From positions 39,098 through 103,097 of the forward strand of contig CAVTFG010000005.1 in NCBI GenBank assembly GCA_963734015.1: 64,000 bases of DNA. The letters are read 5' to 3'. Shown piece after piece: positions 26,054 to 36,571 of the stretch. The stretch is from JALZKA01 sp963734015. Lineage in GTDB: Bacteria; Actinomycetota; Thermoleophilia; Solirubrobacterales; 70-9. Each line of letters starts with the position of its first letter. The stretch's first letter is position 1. Both the position numbers and the translations under genes were made by a program. The notes under the pieces were generated by a model that had not been told where the DNA came from, ran no database searches, and saw nothing but the letters and a program-made list of their open reading frames with translations.

Positions 26054-26594
26054 GTGTCGGTTCAGCCAGGTACGCATCGGCTCGGGCCGGAGAACGCCAC
26101 CCTCTCGGTTCACACGAAACGAGCCGGGGCGGCGGCCAAGGCGGGGCACGACCTCCGCATCCAGCGTCAACGCCTGGGAGGCGACCCTGGTCCTCGGCGA
26201 CGAGCCGACGGACACGACGATCGAGCTGACCGCCGACGCGGGGTCGCTTCGGGTTCAGGAGGGCACGGGCGGGATCCAGGCGCTGGGCGAGGACGACATC
26301 GCCAGCATCCACCAGACGATCGATGACGAGGTCCTGATGCGCCGGCAGATCAGCTTCCGCTCCACCCACGCCGAGGCCTCCCCCGGCGGTGACCGGATCC
26401 GGACGGAGGGCGAGCTGACGCTCGCCGGCCGCACCGAGCCGATCGGCTTCGAGCTCGCGATCGCCGACGACGGGACGGTCAGCGCCACCGCCGTCGTCAA
26501 GCAGAGCGCCTGGGGGATGAAGCCCTATTCGGCTCTGTTCGGCGCGCTCAAGGTGGCCGACGATGTCGAGGTCGTGCTGGAGGGTCACCTTTGA
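26054..26594 (+). CDS. YceI-family lipid-binding protein (frameshifted)
   Basis: About 179 residues after correction, close to the usual YceI size. The first frame (GTG at 26054) gives VQPGTHRLGPENATLSVHTK and AAAKAGHDLRI. It then shifts at about 26150-26175 to a frame beginning SVNAWEATLVLG, which carries LTLAGRTEPIGFELAIADDG to the end. Total length is one base over a multiple of three, so one extra base is the simplest cause. YceI proteins form a lipocalin-like barrel that binds polyprenoids. No signal peptide is visible, so this member is likely cytosolic. It is convergent with the CoxL-like gene. Confidence 0.8.
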
Positions 26595-26601
26595 GGCGCG
26601 T

Positions 26602-27063
26602 TCAGTCCCTGTAGACGGCCTGAGCGTCCAGGCCGCCCTCGACCCCCGGCGGCAGCGCCCCGGTGCCGTGCGCGTAGAGGGCGATCTCCTCGATCGTCTT
26701 GACCCGACTCGGGTCGCTGCCGTCACCCTCGGCCCAGCCGCCGTTCGCCCAGGTGAGGTCTTCCGGCGGAGTCTCCAATGCAACTCCGGCCAGGAGGCGC
26801 GCCTTGTCGCGGATCCGTTCGCTGGCGGTCGCGATCGCGGCGGGCGTCCCGCCGGACGGGCTGGTGTTGAACCCGTGACCGACGCCGAAGCGGTCGGTGT
26901 CCGCGGGAACGACCTTCACGTCGAGCGCCGGGACGCCGAGCTCGCCGGCGACGAGCTGCGCATATTCGGGCTCCTTGCCGTCGGATTCCGTGGTCAGGCT
27001 GAGGACCATCTTGCCGGTCGGGTGAACGCGCAGGAACACCGCTCGATATGCCTCGTCGGCCAC
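26602..27063 (-). CDS. Free-standing CoxL-like domain protein
   Basis: 153 residues homologous to about residues 485-635 of the CoxL encoded at 31108-33492. It shares the order RVHPTGKMVLSL, YAQLVAGELGVPALDVKVV, DKARLLAGVALETPPEDLTW and PPGVEGGLDAQAVY. In CoxL the QTQGQGHET stretch lies on the cofactor-binding face; here that segment reads TTESDGKEPE, so the glutamines are lost. It has no other MoCo domain, so it cannot be a complete enzyme. A strong GGAGGAG lies 7 bases before its GTG at 27063, and only 2 bases separate it from the upstream gene, so it is translated as part of the operon. Possible roles are assembly chaperone, decoy or regulator. It is clearly diverged from CoxL, so it is not a recent duplication. 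Confidence 0.8.
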   Translation of the reverse strand: MADEAYRAVFLRVHPTGKMVLSLTTESDGKEPEYAQLVAGELGVPALDVKVVPADTDRFGVGHGFNTSPSGGTPAAIATASERIRDKARLLAGVALETPPEDLTWANGGWAEGDGSDPSRVKTIEEIALYAHGTGALPPGVEGGLDAQAVYRD

Positions 27064-27065
27064 TA

Positions 27066-27251
27066 CTACTCCTCCTCCACGTCGGGGTTCGACTGCGCCC
27101 GGGACTCGAGGCGCTCCCGCTCCTGGTGAGCGGTGAGCGCGTTGTGCTCTTCGAGATCGCAGAAGGCGGGCTGTGGGCCGCCGGCCGGGTGCGGGGGAAC
27201 CGCCGGCCGCTCACACCCCGGATAGATGCATTTCTTCTCAGGCGTCGTCAT
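27066..27251 (-). CDS. Small Cys/His protein in the cox operon
   Basis: 61 residues starting at ATG 27249-27251, overlapping the end of coxE by 14 bases. It carries CIYPGCERPAV, then a Cys (AFCDLEEHNAL) and a His. Together these give a C-x4-C-x17-C-x4-H pattern, plausibly a zinc site. The C-terminus is acidic (SNPDVEEE). Its stop is 2 bases before the GTG of the CoxL-like gene. No family recognised; the context implies a cox accessory role. Confidence 0.65.
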   Translation of the reverse strand: MTTPEKKCIYPGCERPAVPPHPAGGPQPAFCDLEEHNALTAHQERERLESRAQSNPDVEEE

Positions 27252-28635
27252 CGGTCCCCCAGCCCGGGGTCGTGTTCCCTCTGCTCGGCCCATAGCCGCT
27301 CGGCATCGCGACCGAGCTGCCGGCGACCGGCGTGGCGCTGGCCCACGGCTCGTCGTCGGTCACGGCCGGGGCGTCGAGGGCGGCGGCCGGAGTCGTGGCG
27401 GCGTCGCGGGCGGCGGCTCCGATCGCCTCCGCGACCTCGCCGAGGGCCTCGAGGTTGTGGCCGCTGACGAGGGAGTCGCAATGCGCGAGCGCGGCGCGCA
27501 TACCGCCCGCCTCGACGGAGAACCCCCTGGCGCCGGCGCGAGGGTTGACCCAGACGATGCGGTGGGCGAGGCGTGCGAGGCGCTCCATCTCACGCCCGAC
27601 CAGCATCGGGTCGCCGCGTTCCCAGCCATCCGAGAGGATCACGACCACGGCGCCGCGCGCCATCCCGCGGCGCCCGTGACGGTCGTTGAACTCCTTCAGC
27701 GCGTCCCCGATCCGCGTCCCGCTCGACCAGTCCGGCGCGGCGGCGGCCGCACGCTGAATCGCCAACTCCGGGTTGCGTGCGCTCAGCCAGCGGGTGATGC
27801 GCGTAAGGCGGGTGGCGAACACGAAGGCCTCGGCATGCGGGCCGGTGCCGGCGGCGCAGGCGACGAACTGCAGGTAGGCGCGTGCGTACGGCTCCATCGA
27901 GCCCGAGATGTCGCACAGCGTCACCACCCGGCGTGGGACGGTCCGGCGCCGTCGTCGCGCCAGGCGAAGCGGGTCGCCACCGGTGCGCAGGCTGGCGCGG
28001 ACGGTCCGGCGCAGGTCGATGCGCTCGCCGCGACACCCGTGCTCGTAGCGGCGCGTGCGCCGGAACGGTGTCGCGAGCTCCAGGCGCGACATCAGCCGAT
28101 AGAGCTGGGCGAGCTCGTGCGGGGTCAGCGCGTCGAAGCTCTTGCCGGCCAGCACTTCCTCGTCGCTTGCCATCGCCAACGGCACGTCGGCCTCGGCGGC
28201 GTCGGAGCTGTCGTCGCCGGCGCCCGTGGGCGACATCTCCACGGCCGCGGGCCGGTCGACGTCCGTGGTCATGCTCGGCGTACCGGCGCGATCAGACCGC
28301 GGCCGGGCGTCGTGCGGAGCGGGGACCGACTCGGCTCCATCGGGCTCGACGGGCCCAGGCGCTACCGGGTCCCCGAAGATCGAGCGGAAGACCGCGTCGA
28401 ATGCCTTGCCGTGCGCCCGATCCGAAACGAACACGGAGCGCGCCGTCCAGTAGAGGCGGCGGCGGCTGTCGGGACGCACCAGCGTGAGGGCACGGGCGAA
28501 TTCGGCCGAGCGCTCAGGGGTCACGGGCACGCCCGCATCGCGGAGGCGCTGCCCGAGCGAGCCCGCGAGCGCCGCCAGATCGACGTGGATCGTCTCGACC
28601 CCGAACTCCGGCCGCTGGGCCCCCCGTTCAGTCAC
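27238..28635 (-). CDS. coxE: CoxE-like VWA-domain protein
   Basis: 465 residues. The C-terminal half is a von Willebrand A domain with the MIDAS motif DISGSM and the late segment VVVILSDGWERGDP. The N-terminal part (FARALTLVRPDSRRRLYWTA, KAFDAVFRSIFGD) matches CoxE-family proteins. The middle and end are acidic/low-complexity linkers. CoxE works with the MoxR ATPase CoxD to mature the copper-molybdenum active site of CO dehydrogenase. It starts at a GTG that overlaps the end of coxD by 8 bases. Confidence 0.88.
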   Translation of the reverse strand: MTERGAQRPEFGVETIHVDLAALAGSLGQRLRDAGVPVTPERSAEFARALTLVRPDSRRRLYWTARSVFVSDRAHGKAFDAVFRSIFGDPVAPGPVEPDGAESVPAPHDARPRSDRAGTPSMTTDVDRPAAVEMSPTGAGDDSSDAAEADVPLAMASDEEVLAGKSFDALTPHELAQLYRLMSRLELATPFRRTRRYEHGCRGERIDLRRTVRASLRTGGDPLRLARRRRRTVPRRVVTLCDISGSMEPYARAYLQFVACAAGTGPHAEAFVFATRLTRITRWLSARNPELAIQRAAAAAPDWSSGTRIGDALKEFNDRHGRRGMARGAVVVILSDGWERGDPMLVGREMERLARLAHRIVWVNPRAGARGFSVEAGGMRAALAHCDSLVSGHNLEALGEVAEAIGAAARDAATTPAAALDAPAVTDDEPWASATPVAGSSVAMPSGYGPSRGNTTPGWGTDDDA

Positions 28636-29554
28636 CGCTGCGCACGAGCTGTTCGAGGCCGGCCGCGCGGATCACCTCCTGGTCCTCGTCGTACTTGAGC
28701 ACTGATCCGAGCGTCAGGTCGACCGCCTCGGGGTCGAGGTGCTCGACCCCGAGCAGGCTCAGCGCCGCGACCCAGTCGATGGCCTCGGCGATCCCCGGCG
28801 GCTTCTGGACGTCGCTGCCGCGCATCCGGGAAACCGCGTCGGCGACCTCGACGGCCAGCGTCGCCGAGGAACCCTTGACCCTGCGGCGCACGATCTCGAC
28901 CTCCCGCTCGGGGGTCGGATAGTCGATCCACCGATATAGGCAGCGTCGCTTGACGGCGTCGTGGAGATCGCGGGTCCGGTTCGAGGTGAGGACGATGATC
29001 GGAGGGTGGGTGGCCGTGATCGTGCCGAGCTCGGGGATCGTCACGCTGGCGTCCGCGAGCAGCTCGAGCAGGAACGCCTCGAAGTCGTCGTCGGCACGAT
29101 CGATCTCGTCGATCAGAAGGACCGCCGGCCGTGGCCCCGGGTGCTCGAGCGCCCTCAGCAGCGGCCGCCGGATCAGGTAGTCGCGGGAGAAAAGCTCGTC
29201 CTCGTTCACCTGTGAGTCGCCGGCCTCGGCGAGCCGGATGCTGAGCAGCTGCCGCGGGTAGTTCCACTCGTAAAGGGCCTCGGCGGCGTCGATCCCGTCG
29301 TAGCACTGCAGGCGGACCAGCGGCGTGTCCAGGACCGCCGCCAGCGACCGAGCGGCCTCGGTCTTGCCGACCCCGGCCTCCCCCTCCAGCAACAGGGGCT
29401 GAGGCAGGCGGAGGCTGAGGAAGATCGAGGTCGCCAGGCCCTCGTCGACGAGATAGTCCACCGCCGCGAGACGCCGGGCGAGCGTCTCGGCGTCGGGGAC
29501 CAGGCGCCGGACCTCCCCTTCCGCCTCCCCGGTGACCTCGGGCGGCGGGCTCAT
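28628..29554 (-). CDS. coxD: CoxD-like MoxR AAA+ ATPase
   Basis: 308 residues. Walker A is GEAGVGKTEAARSLA, Walker B is VLLIDEIDRADDDFEAFLLE, and the sensor region reads IIVLTSNRTRDLHDAVKRRC. This is the MoxR/CoxD chaperone family that, in Oligotropha, is needed for insertion of sulfur and copper into the CODH active site. The ATG at 29554 overlaps the preceding gene stop as ATGA. It is followed by coxE with an 8-base overlap. Confidence 0.92.
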   Translation of the reverse strand: MSPPPEVTGEAEGEVRRLVPDAETLARRLAAVDYLVDEGLATSIFLSLRLPQPLLLEGEAGVGKTEAARSLAAVLDTPLVRLQCYDGIDAAEALYEWNYPRQLLSIRLAEAGDSQVNEDELFSRDYLIRRPLLRALEHPGPRPAVLLIDEIDRADDDFEAFLLELLADASVTIPELGTITATHPPIIVLTSNRTRDLHDAVKRRCLYRWIDYPTPEREVEIVRRRVKGSSATLAVEVADAVSRMRGSDVQKPPGIAEAIDWVAALSLLGVEHLDPEAVDLTLGSVLKYDEDQEVIRAAGLEQLVRSGD

Positions 29555-30168
29555 GCGACCGGCGGCGCGGCGAGCACAGCCTGGTAGTCCTCGGGGGTAT
29601 CGACGTCCAGCGGGATCGGGCCGGGGATCGGCACCCGTGCCACCTCGCCGGAGCGCCCGTCGAGCAGGCGCCAGACGCCCTTGTCGCCGTGCAGGCCGGC
29701 GAGGTCGCCGAACACGCCCTTCGCGAAGGCGATCGGATGACCGTCGCCGTTCGCGTAATGGCACACGGCCAGGGGCGAGTCGCCGCGACCCGCAAGCAGG
29801 GCCTCGACGGTGTCCGCGGTCACCCCCGGCTGGTCGCCGAGCATCAGGACCAGGAGGTCACAGCGGTGATCCACCACCTCGAGCGCCGCCGCGATCGATG
29901 ACGAGCAGCCTTCGCCGTAGGCGTCGTTGACGACCACCTCGACGCCGTCGAGGTCCACCCCGGCGCGAACCTCGTCCGCGGAGCCACCGATCGCGACGAT
30001 CGTCTGCCGGAACGGGCAGGCGCGCGCTACTCCGACCACATGCCCGAGCAGGGTGCCGTCGGCGTAGGCGAGCAGCTGCTTGGGACGGCCGAGGCGCGTC
30101 GAGCCGCCGGCGCCCAGGACGAGCCCGGTGACGAACGGGTCAGCCGGCGATGGGGGCATGTTCCTCAC
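29551..30168 (-). CDS. MocA/MobA-like molybdenum cofactor nucleotidyltransferase
   Basis: 205 residues with GLVLGAGGSTRLGRPKQLL (nucleotide-binding loop) and LLVLMLGDQPGVTADT. This is the MobA/MocA family, which adds CMP or GMP to molybdopterin. CODH uses molybdopterin cytosine dinucleotide, so a MocA-type role is likely. It starts at 30168 (or the Met codon at 30159) and overlaps the end of the XdhC-YHS gene by 20-29 bases, and the ATPase start by 4. Confidence 0.88.
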   Translation of the reverse strand: MRNMPPSPADPFVTGLVLGAGGSTRLGRPKQLLAYADGTLLGHVVGVARACPFRQTIVAIGGSADEVRAGVDLDGVEVVVNDAYGEGCSSSIAAALEVVDHRCDLLVLMLGDQPGVTADTVEALLAGRGDSPLAVCHYANGDGHPIAFAKGVFGDLAGLHGDKGVWRLLDGRSGEVARVPIPGPIPLDVDTPEDYQAVLAAPPVA

Positions 30169-31107
30169 GTGCCTCGAACTCGGCCTTGCAGCCCTGCGAG
30201 CAGAAGTAGAACGTCTCGGCGCCGCGCACGACCGAGAGCGAGCTCGCCGAAGCCGCGACCGTCATCCCGCAGATCGGGTCCACCGCGAGCGACCCCCGGT
30301 CCGGGCCCGTCTCGCCGGCCGACGCCGAGGCCGGGACCGACACCCGATCCGCCGGCGTTCGCGCGCGGCGGACCTCGACGACCTTGGCGAGAACCGAGAG
30401 GGCGATCTCACCCGCCGTGCGCGAGCCGATCGGAAGGCCGGCGGGCACGTCGATCCGCTCCAGCAGCTCCTCCGGCACCCCCTCGGCGCGAAGCTCGTCG
30501 AGGACGCCGGCGCCGCGCTTCTCACTGGCGACCAGGCCCACGTAGGGCACGCCGCCTTCAAGGCCCTGGCGGAGGGAGCGCAGCTCGTCGCGACCGTGTG
30601 CGGCGACGACGAGCGCGAGCACGTCGCCGGCGGGATCGGAGCCCTTCCCGGACACGGGCACGATCTCGAGGCCGAGTTCGTCCCCGATCCGACCGATGGC
30701 CGCCGCGATCGGCGTGTCGCCGACGACGATGACCCGCGGCGCGGGCGGGGCCGGCTCGAGGAACACCTCGATCTCCCCGCCCGACAGGCAGGGGTTCTTC
30801 ACGGTCACCGCGCCCTCCTCGCTCCGCACCTCGACGCCCTCGGACCCGGCGGCGCCGTCCTCGGCATCGGGAAGGATCCGCAGCAGCATCGCCCTTCCCT
30901 GCTCGAGCGCGAGCAGCGAGTAGGCGCGGACGCTCTGCTCGGCGCACGTCCCGCCGACGAACCCCTCGATCGTGCCGTCGCCGAGCACCAGCGCGACGTT
31001 CCCCGCCTCCACGCTCGTCGGGCTCTGCGCCCGGACGACCGTCGCAACGACGAACGGCTCCCGCGCCGCGGCGAGCTCCTGCGATCGCCGCGAGAGCTCG
31101 GCGGGGA

Positions 31108-31111
<4 letters not shown>
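30140..31111 (-). CDS. XdhC/CoxI-family protein with C-terminal YHS domain
   Basis: 323 residues from the ATG at 31111, which overlaps the coxL stop (ATGA). The N-terminal XdhC_CoxI domain has VVATVVRAQSPTSVEAGN and FVGGTCAEQSVRAYS, and a Rossmann-like C-terminal part shows VIVVGDTPIAAAIGRIGDEL. A YHS domain follows: VDPICGMTVAASASS with FYFCSQGCKAEF, giving a possible C...C-x3-C metal site. XdhC proteins bind and sulfurate the molybdenum cofactor before insertion; the YHS domain could deliver a metal such as copper, which would suit the Mo-Cu site. That last idea is inference. Confidence 0.9.
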
Positions 31112-33492
<2,381 letters not shown>

Positions 33493-33494
33493 GC

Positions 33495-33974
33495 TCATGC
33501 CTCCTGTCTCGCGGCGGCTTCGTGCTCGGCAGCCCAGCGAACGGCGCTGACGATGTTCTTGTATCCGGTGCAGCGGCAGATCCCCCCGGAGATCGCGGTC
33601 CGGATCTCCTCCTCGCTCGGATTCGGGTTCTCGTCCAGGAGCGCTCGGGTCGTCATGAGCATCCCCGGCGTGCAGAAGCCGCATTGCAGTGCGTGGCGCT
33701 CGTGGAAGCCGTGCTGGATCGGGTCCATCTCGCCGTCGACCTCGAGCGACTCCACCGTGCGGATCTCGTGGCCCTCGCACATCGCGGCCAGCACCGTGCA
33801 CGATTTCACCGGCCTGCCGTCCATCAGAACCACGCAGGCGCCGCAGTTCGACGTGTCACAGCCCCAGTGGGTTCCCTTGAGGCCGAGGGTCTCGCGGATG
33901 AAGTGGACGAGCAGCAGCCGCGGCTCGACCTCGCGTGAGACCTGCTCGCCGTTGACCGTCATCGAAACGTGCAT
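33495..33974 (-). CDS. coxS: CO dehydrogenase small (iron-sulfur) subunit CoxS
   Basis: 159 residues with both [2Fe-2S] clusters visible: the plant-ferredoxin type (GCDTSNCGACVVLMDG) and the helical one (CGFCTPGM ... GGICRCTGYKNIV). It relays electrons from the Mo-Cu site to FAD. The ATG at 33974 is preceded by GGAGGAGG in the end of coxM, 1 base past that gene stop. The gene ends 4 bases into coxL. Confidence 0.95.
   Translation of the reverse strand: MHVSMTVNGEQVSREVEPRLLLVHFIRETLGLKGTHWGCDTSNCGACVVLMDGRPVKSCTVLAAMCEGHEIRTVESLEVDGEMDPIQHGFHERHALQCGFCTPGMLMTTRALLDENPNPSEEEIRTAISGGICRCTGYKNIVSAVRWAAEHEAAARQEA
33500..33505 (-). promoter_or_regulatory. Ribosome binding site deciding the coxL start
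   Basis: AGGAGG on the minus strand. It is 7 bases from the ATG at 33492 and only 1 base from the ATG at 33498 that overlaps the coxS stop. The spacing selects the second ATG as the main start; the first may still be used through coupling. Confidence 0.65.
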
Positions 33975-33975
33975 G

Positions 33976-34851
33976 TCAGGCCTCCTCCTTGAGCGCGCGA
34001 GCCGCCGAGCGGCGCAGAGCGCGTTGCGTGAGCACCCCGGCAAGGTGACGCTTGTAGTCGACCGGGCCGCGGCCGTCGGCGCTCGGCGAGCAGTCGGCCG
34101 AGGCGATCTCGCCCGCCTGCACGAAGAGCTCATCGGAGGGCGACTCGCCGCGCAGGAGCTCCTCGGCGCGATCGAGGTGGATGGTCGTCATCCCCACGGC
34201 GCTCAGCGCGATCCCGGCGTCGGCGATCACTCCGCCCTCCATCCACACTGCCGCCGACGCGGCGGCGATCGCCCAGTCGCCCGCGCGGCGCTCGACCTTC
34301 TCGTGAGCGCTGCCCGCTCCCGGGCGGAGCGGGAGGCGGACCTCGGTCAGCATCTCGCCCGCGCCGACCGCGGTCATGAAGGGGCCGACGTGGAAGTCCT
34401 CCATCCCCACCACGCGCTCGCCGTCGGTCCCGCGGATCACCACTCGCGCCTTGGCAGCCGAGCAAACCGACGAGAGGTCCTCGGCCGCGTCGGCCTGACA
34501 AAGCGAGCCGCCGATCGTGCCGCGGTTACGGACCACCGGGTCGGCGATCACGTCCTCGGCGTCTCGAAACAGCGGGAAGTGCCGCGCCAGGAGCTCGGAC
34601 TCCTGCAGGTCGACGTGGCGGGTCAGGGCACCGATCCTGACCTCGCCGTCGTCCTCGCGGATATAGGCGAGCTCGGCGAGCTCGTTGATGTCGATGAGGT
34701 GCTTCGGGTTGGCCAGCCGCAGCTTCATCATCGGGAGCAGGCTGTGTCCGCCGGCGACGATCCGTGCCTCGGAGCCGAGGCGCTGGAGCGCCTCGATCGC
34801 GCCGTCGACGCTCGTCGCGCGCTCGTATTCAAATGGCGCTGGCGTCTGCAA
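33976..34851 (-). CDS. coxM: CO dehydrogenase medium (FAD) subunit CoxM
   Basis: 291 residues. FAD-binding stretches are VAGGHSLLPMMKLRLANP and VRNRGTIGGSLCQADAAED; the more usual form of the latter in CoxM is GTIGGSLAHADPAAD, so the Ala-His is replaced by Cys-Gln here. CoxM takes electrons from the iron-sulfur subunit. It starts at a TTG at 34851, supported by GAGAGGAG just upstream. It lies only 17 bases after the last gene of the membrane cassette, on the same strand, and starts the coxM-S-L order typical of form I clusters. Confidence 0.93.
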   Translation of the reverse strand: MQTPAPFEYERATSVDGAIEALQRLGSEARIVAGGHSLLPMMKLRLANPKHLIDINELAELAYIREDDGEVRIGALTRHVDLQESELLARHFPLFRDAEDVIADPVVRNRGTIGGSLCQADAAEDLSSVCSAAKARVVIRGTDGERVVGMEDFHVGPFMTAVGAGEMLTEVRLPLRPGAGSAHEKVERRAGDWAIAAASAAVWMEGGVIADAGIALSAVGMTTIHLDRAEELLRGESPSDELFVQAGEIASADCSPSADGRGPVDYKRHLAGVLTQRALRRSAARALKEEA

Positions 34852-34868
34852 GCCGGGCTCCTCTCAGC

Positions 34869-35477
34869 TCAGGGCCGGCGGGTCGGAAGTCGCTTGCGGG
34901 GAGCCCCGATGTCGCCGCGCTCTTCGTACTGGACCGGGGCGTCGGTGCCGATCACCGGGGATCTCGGGAGATTCTCGGGGCCCTCGTGACGAACGCTCGG
35001 GTAGAGCGACCGCGCCGCGAGGCTGCCCCCCTCGACGTTGCGCAGCACCTCGCCGGACGGGCTCGCGGCGGCGATCGGCGCCTCGCGGCCCAATCTCGCG
35101 AGCGTCAGGGTGCCCTTGGTGTAGACCTCACCGATCCGCGGCGGGTCGATGTCGGTGCTGTCCGGGAAATTCCGGAGCCCGGCAGCGGCGGCGCCGGGGT
35201 AGAGGCCGTCGATGAGGCCCATCGCGTCGCTGATCCCGGCCTTCTTCACGAGCAGGCCCTCGAGCAGGTCGACGCCCGCGTCGAGCTGCTCGTTGATCGC
35301 GGCCACGATGCCGTTGACCGGCTCGCTCTTCTCGACGATCTCGCCGACCCCGGCGATGACGTCGTCGAGGCCGTCGGCGATCCTGCGCAGCTCGAGGATC
35401 GTCGCGACGAGGAAGTAGACGAGGGCGAGCACGATCAGGACGACCGCGATGATCATCACCACGCCCGCCGCAGCCAT
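34869..35477 (-). CDS. Membrane cassette protein 5 (single TM, long tail)
   Basis: 202 residues with one N-terminal TM (VVMIIAVVLIVLALVYFLV) and basic residues right after it (ILELRRIADG), so the C-terminus is predicted in the cytosol. The tail has an amphipathic helix (VNGIVAAINEQLDAGVDLLE) followed by a folded-looking region, then a basic disordered end (RKRLPTRRP). No family recognised. Its start overlaps the stop of cassette protein 4 by 1 base (TGATG), and its stop is 17 bases from coxM. It is the longest and most terminal of the five. Confidence 0.8.
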   Translation of the reverse strand: MAAAGVVMIIAVVLIVLALVYFLVATILELRRIADGLDDVIAGVGEIVEKSEPVNGIVAAINEQLDAGVDLLEGLLVKKAGISDAMGLIDGLYPGAAAAGLRNFPDSTDIDPPRIGEVYTKGTLTLARLGREAPIAAASPSGEVLRNVEGGSLAARSLYPSVRHEGPENLPRSPVIGTDAPVQYEERGDIGAPRKRLPTRRP

Positions 35478-35749
35478 CAGACCGGCTCCTTCTCGGCGTC
35501 GTCGACGATCACGTCCAGGGAGGTGCCGTAGTCGGCGACCCCCGCCACGGTCTGGGCGACCTGATCCTGTGTAGTCAGGAGCAGCCCGGCGGCGTCGAGG
35601 TCCTTCGATCCCGCGCTGGCCGTGGTCGCGATCTCGCCGACGGTCGGGACGATGCTCCTGGCCGCCTCCAGCACGCCTCGCAGCAGATAGACGACGACCG
35701 GCAGGATGACGACGAGCAGGACGATGTTGCCGATCCACCAGAGCGTCAT
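35477..35749 (-). CDS. Membrane cassette protein 4 (single TM)
   Basis: 90 residues starting MTLWWIGNIVLLVVILPVVV, with a TM at about 3-24 and Arg residues (YLLRGVLEAARSIVP) directly after it. The tail is a predicted helix. Its ATG overlaps the previous stop as ATGA. No family recognised; DUF948-like appearance only. Confidence 0.8.
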   Translation of the reverse strand: MTLWWIGNIVLLVVILPVVVYLLRGVLEAARSIVPTVGEIATTASAGSKDLDAAGLLLTTQDQVAQTVAGVADYGTSLDVIVDDAEKEPV

Positions 35750-36021
35750 CTCGGCCTCCGCTCGGCGACCACCGCGGCCTTGCGGGCGATCCCGGGCAGG
35801 GCGGACAGGATCGTCTCGAACTGGGCGTTGATCGCCTTCACCGCCGGCTCGAGCGGGCGCAGGTGCTCGGCCTCGACGCCCTTGAGCGCGCCGCCGAGCG
35901 TGGTCAGGCCCTGCGAGATCGCCGTCAGGCCCTGGCGGACCTTGATCAGAGCGAAGGCGAGAACGGCGATCACGACCAACGCGAGCAGGACGCTCAGGAG
36001 GATGTACATGTCCGTGCTCAT
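35746..36021 (-). CDS. Membrane cassette protein 3 (single TM, coiled tail)
   Basis: 91 residues; TM at about 5-27 (YILLSVLLALVVIAVLAFAL), followed by IKVRQGLTAISQGLTTLGG, a regular amphipathic helix. It ends basic (KAAVVAERRPR). The ATG at 36021 overlaps the previous stop as ATGA. No family recognised. Confidence 0.8.
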   Translation of the reverse strand: MSTDMYILLSVLLALVVIAVLAFALIKVRQGLTAISQGLTTLGGALKGVEAEHLRPLEPAVKAINAQFETILSALPGIARKAAVVAERRPR

Positions 36022-36317
36022 GCCGGCTGCTCGCCGTCTCCGAAGCCATCGGTCAGCGCGTTCATGTAGCCGTCCTGGACCACGGCCTCATCGACGATCT
36101 GCGCCAGCACCGGCGCCGTCGCCTCGAGCTGCGGGATGTTGGACGTGTTCTCCCCGACCTTGCCGGCGGTCTCGAGCAGGCCCTCGACCGAGCGCTGGAT
36201 CCGGCCGACGTGATGCAGGAGCAGCGCGAGCAGGCCGGCCACGACGAGCGCGGCGACGAGTCCGATGATCAGCGCGATCGTCCAGTACTCGTGCGACGAG
36301 AGGGCGAGGACGTTCAT
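36018..36317 (-). CDS. Membrane cassette protein 2 (single TM)
   Basis: 99 residues with a short polar N-terminus (MNVLALSSHEYW), TM at about 13-36 (IALIIGLVAALVVAGLLALL), then HHVGRIQRSVEGLLETAGK, a helical tail. The ATG at 36317 overlaps the first cassette gene stop as ATGA. No family recognised. Confidence 0.8.
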   Translation of the reverse strand: MNVLALSSHEYWTIALIIGLVAALVVAGLLALLLHHVGRIQRSVEGLLETAGKVGENTSNIPQLEATAPVLAQIVDEAVVQDGYMNALTDGFGDGEQPA

Positions 36318-36571
36318 TTCCCGACCGCCACCTTCCGCAGCGCCCGTGCGGCGTGCAGGATCCTGACTCCCGAGTCGTTGATCCGCCCCACGCCGTCCAG
36401 CCCGTCCGTCTGGCGCCGCACCACCTCGACGGCATCGTCCGCTGTCTCGGCCTGACCGGCGATCCTCTGTGCAAGCGCCACGATCGTGATCACGATCGCC
36501 GCGGCAACGCCGATCACCACGACCCCGAGCACGATCCCCACCGTCCAGCCGGCAGCGGCGATCGTCAGCAC
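36314..36571 (-). CDS. Membrane cassette protein 1 (single TM)
   Basis: 85 residues. The N-terminal TM (VGIVLGVVVIGVAAAIVITI) is followed by AQRIAGQAETADDAVEVVRR and a helix ending ARALRKVAVGK. The GTG at 36571 has an ideal GAGGAGG, so this is probably the operon start, 134 bases from the divergent xdhC. No family recognised. Confidence 0.8.
   Translation of the reverse strand: MLTIAAAGWTVGIVLGVVVIGVAAAIVITIVALAQRIAGQAETADDAVEVVRRQTDGLDGVGRINDSGVRILHAARALRKVAVGK

Noticed and set aside
26602..27063. The CoxL-like gene as a simple truncated copy of the local coxL
   Set aside because: It is well diverged from coxL, has its own strong ribosome site and no stop codons, so recent duplication and decay do not fit.
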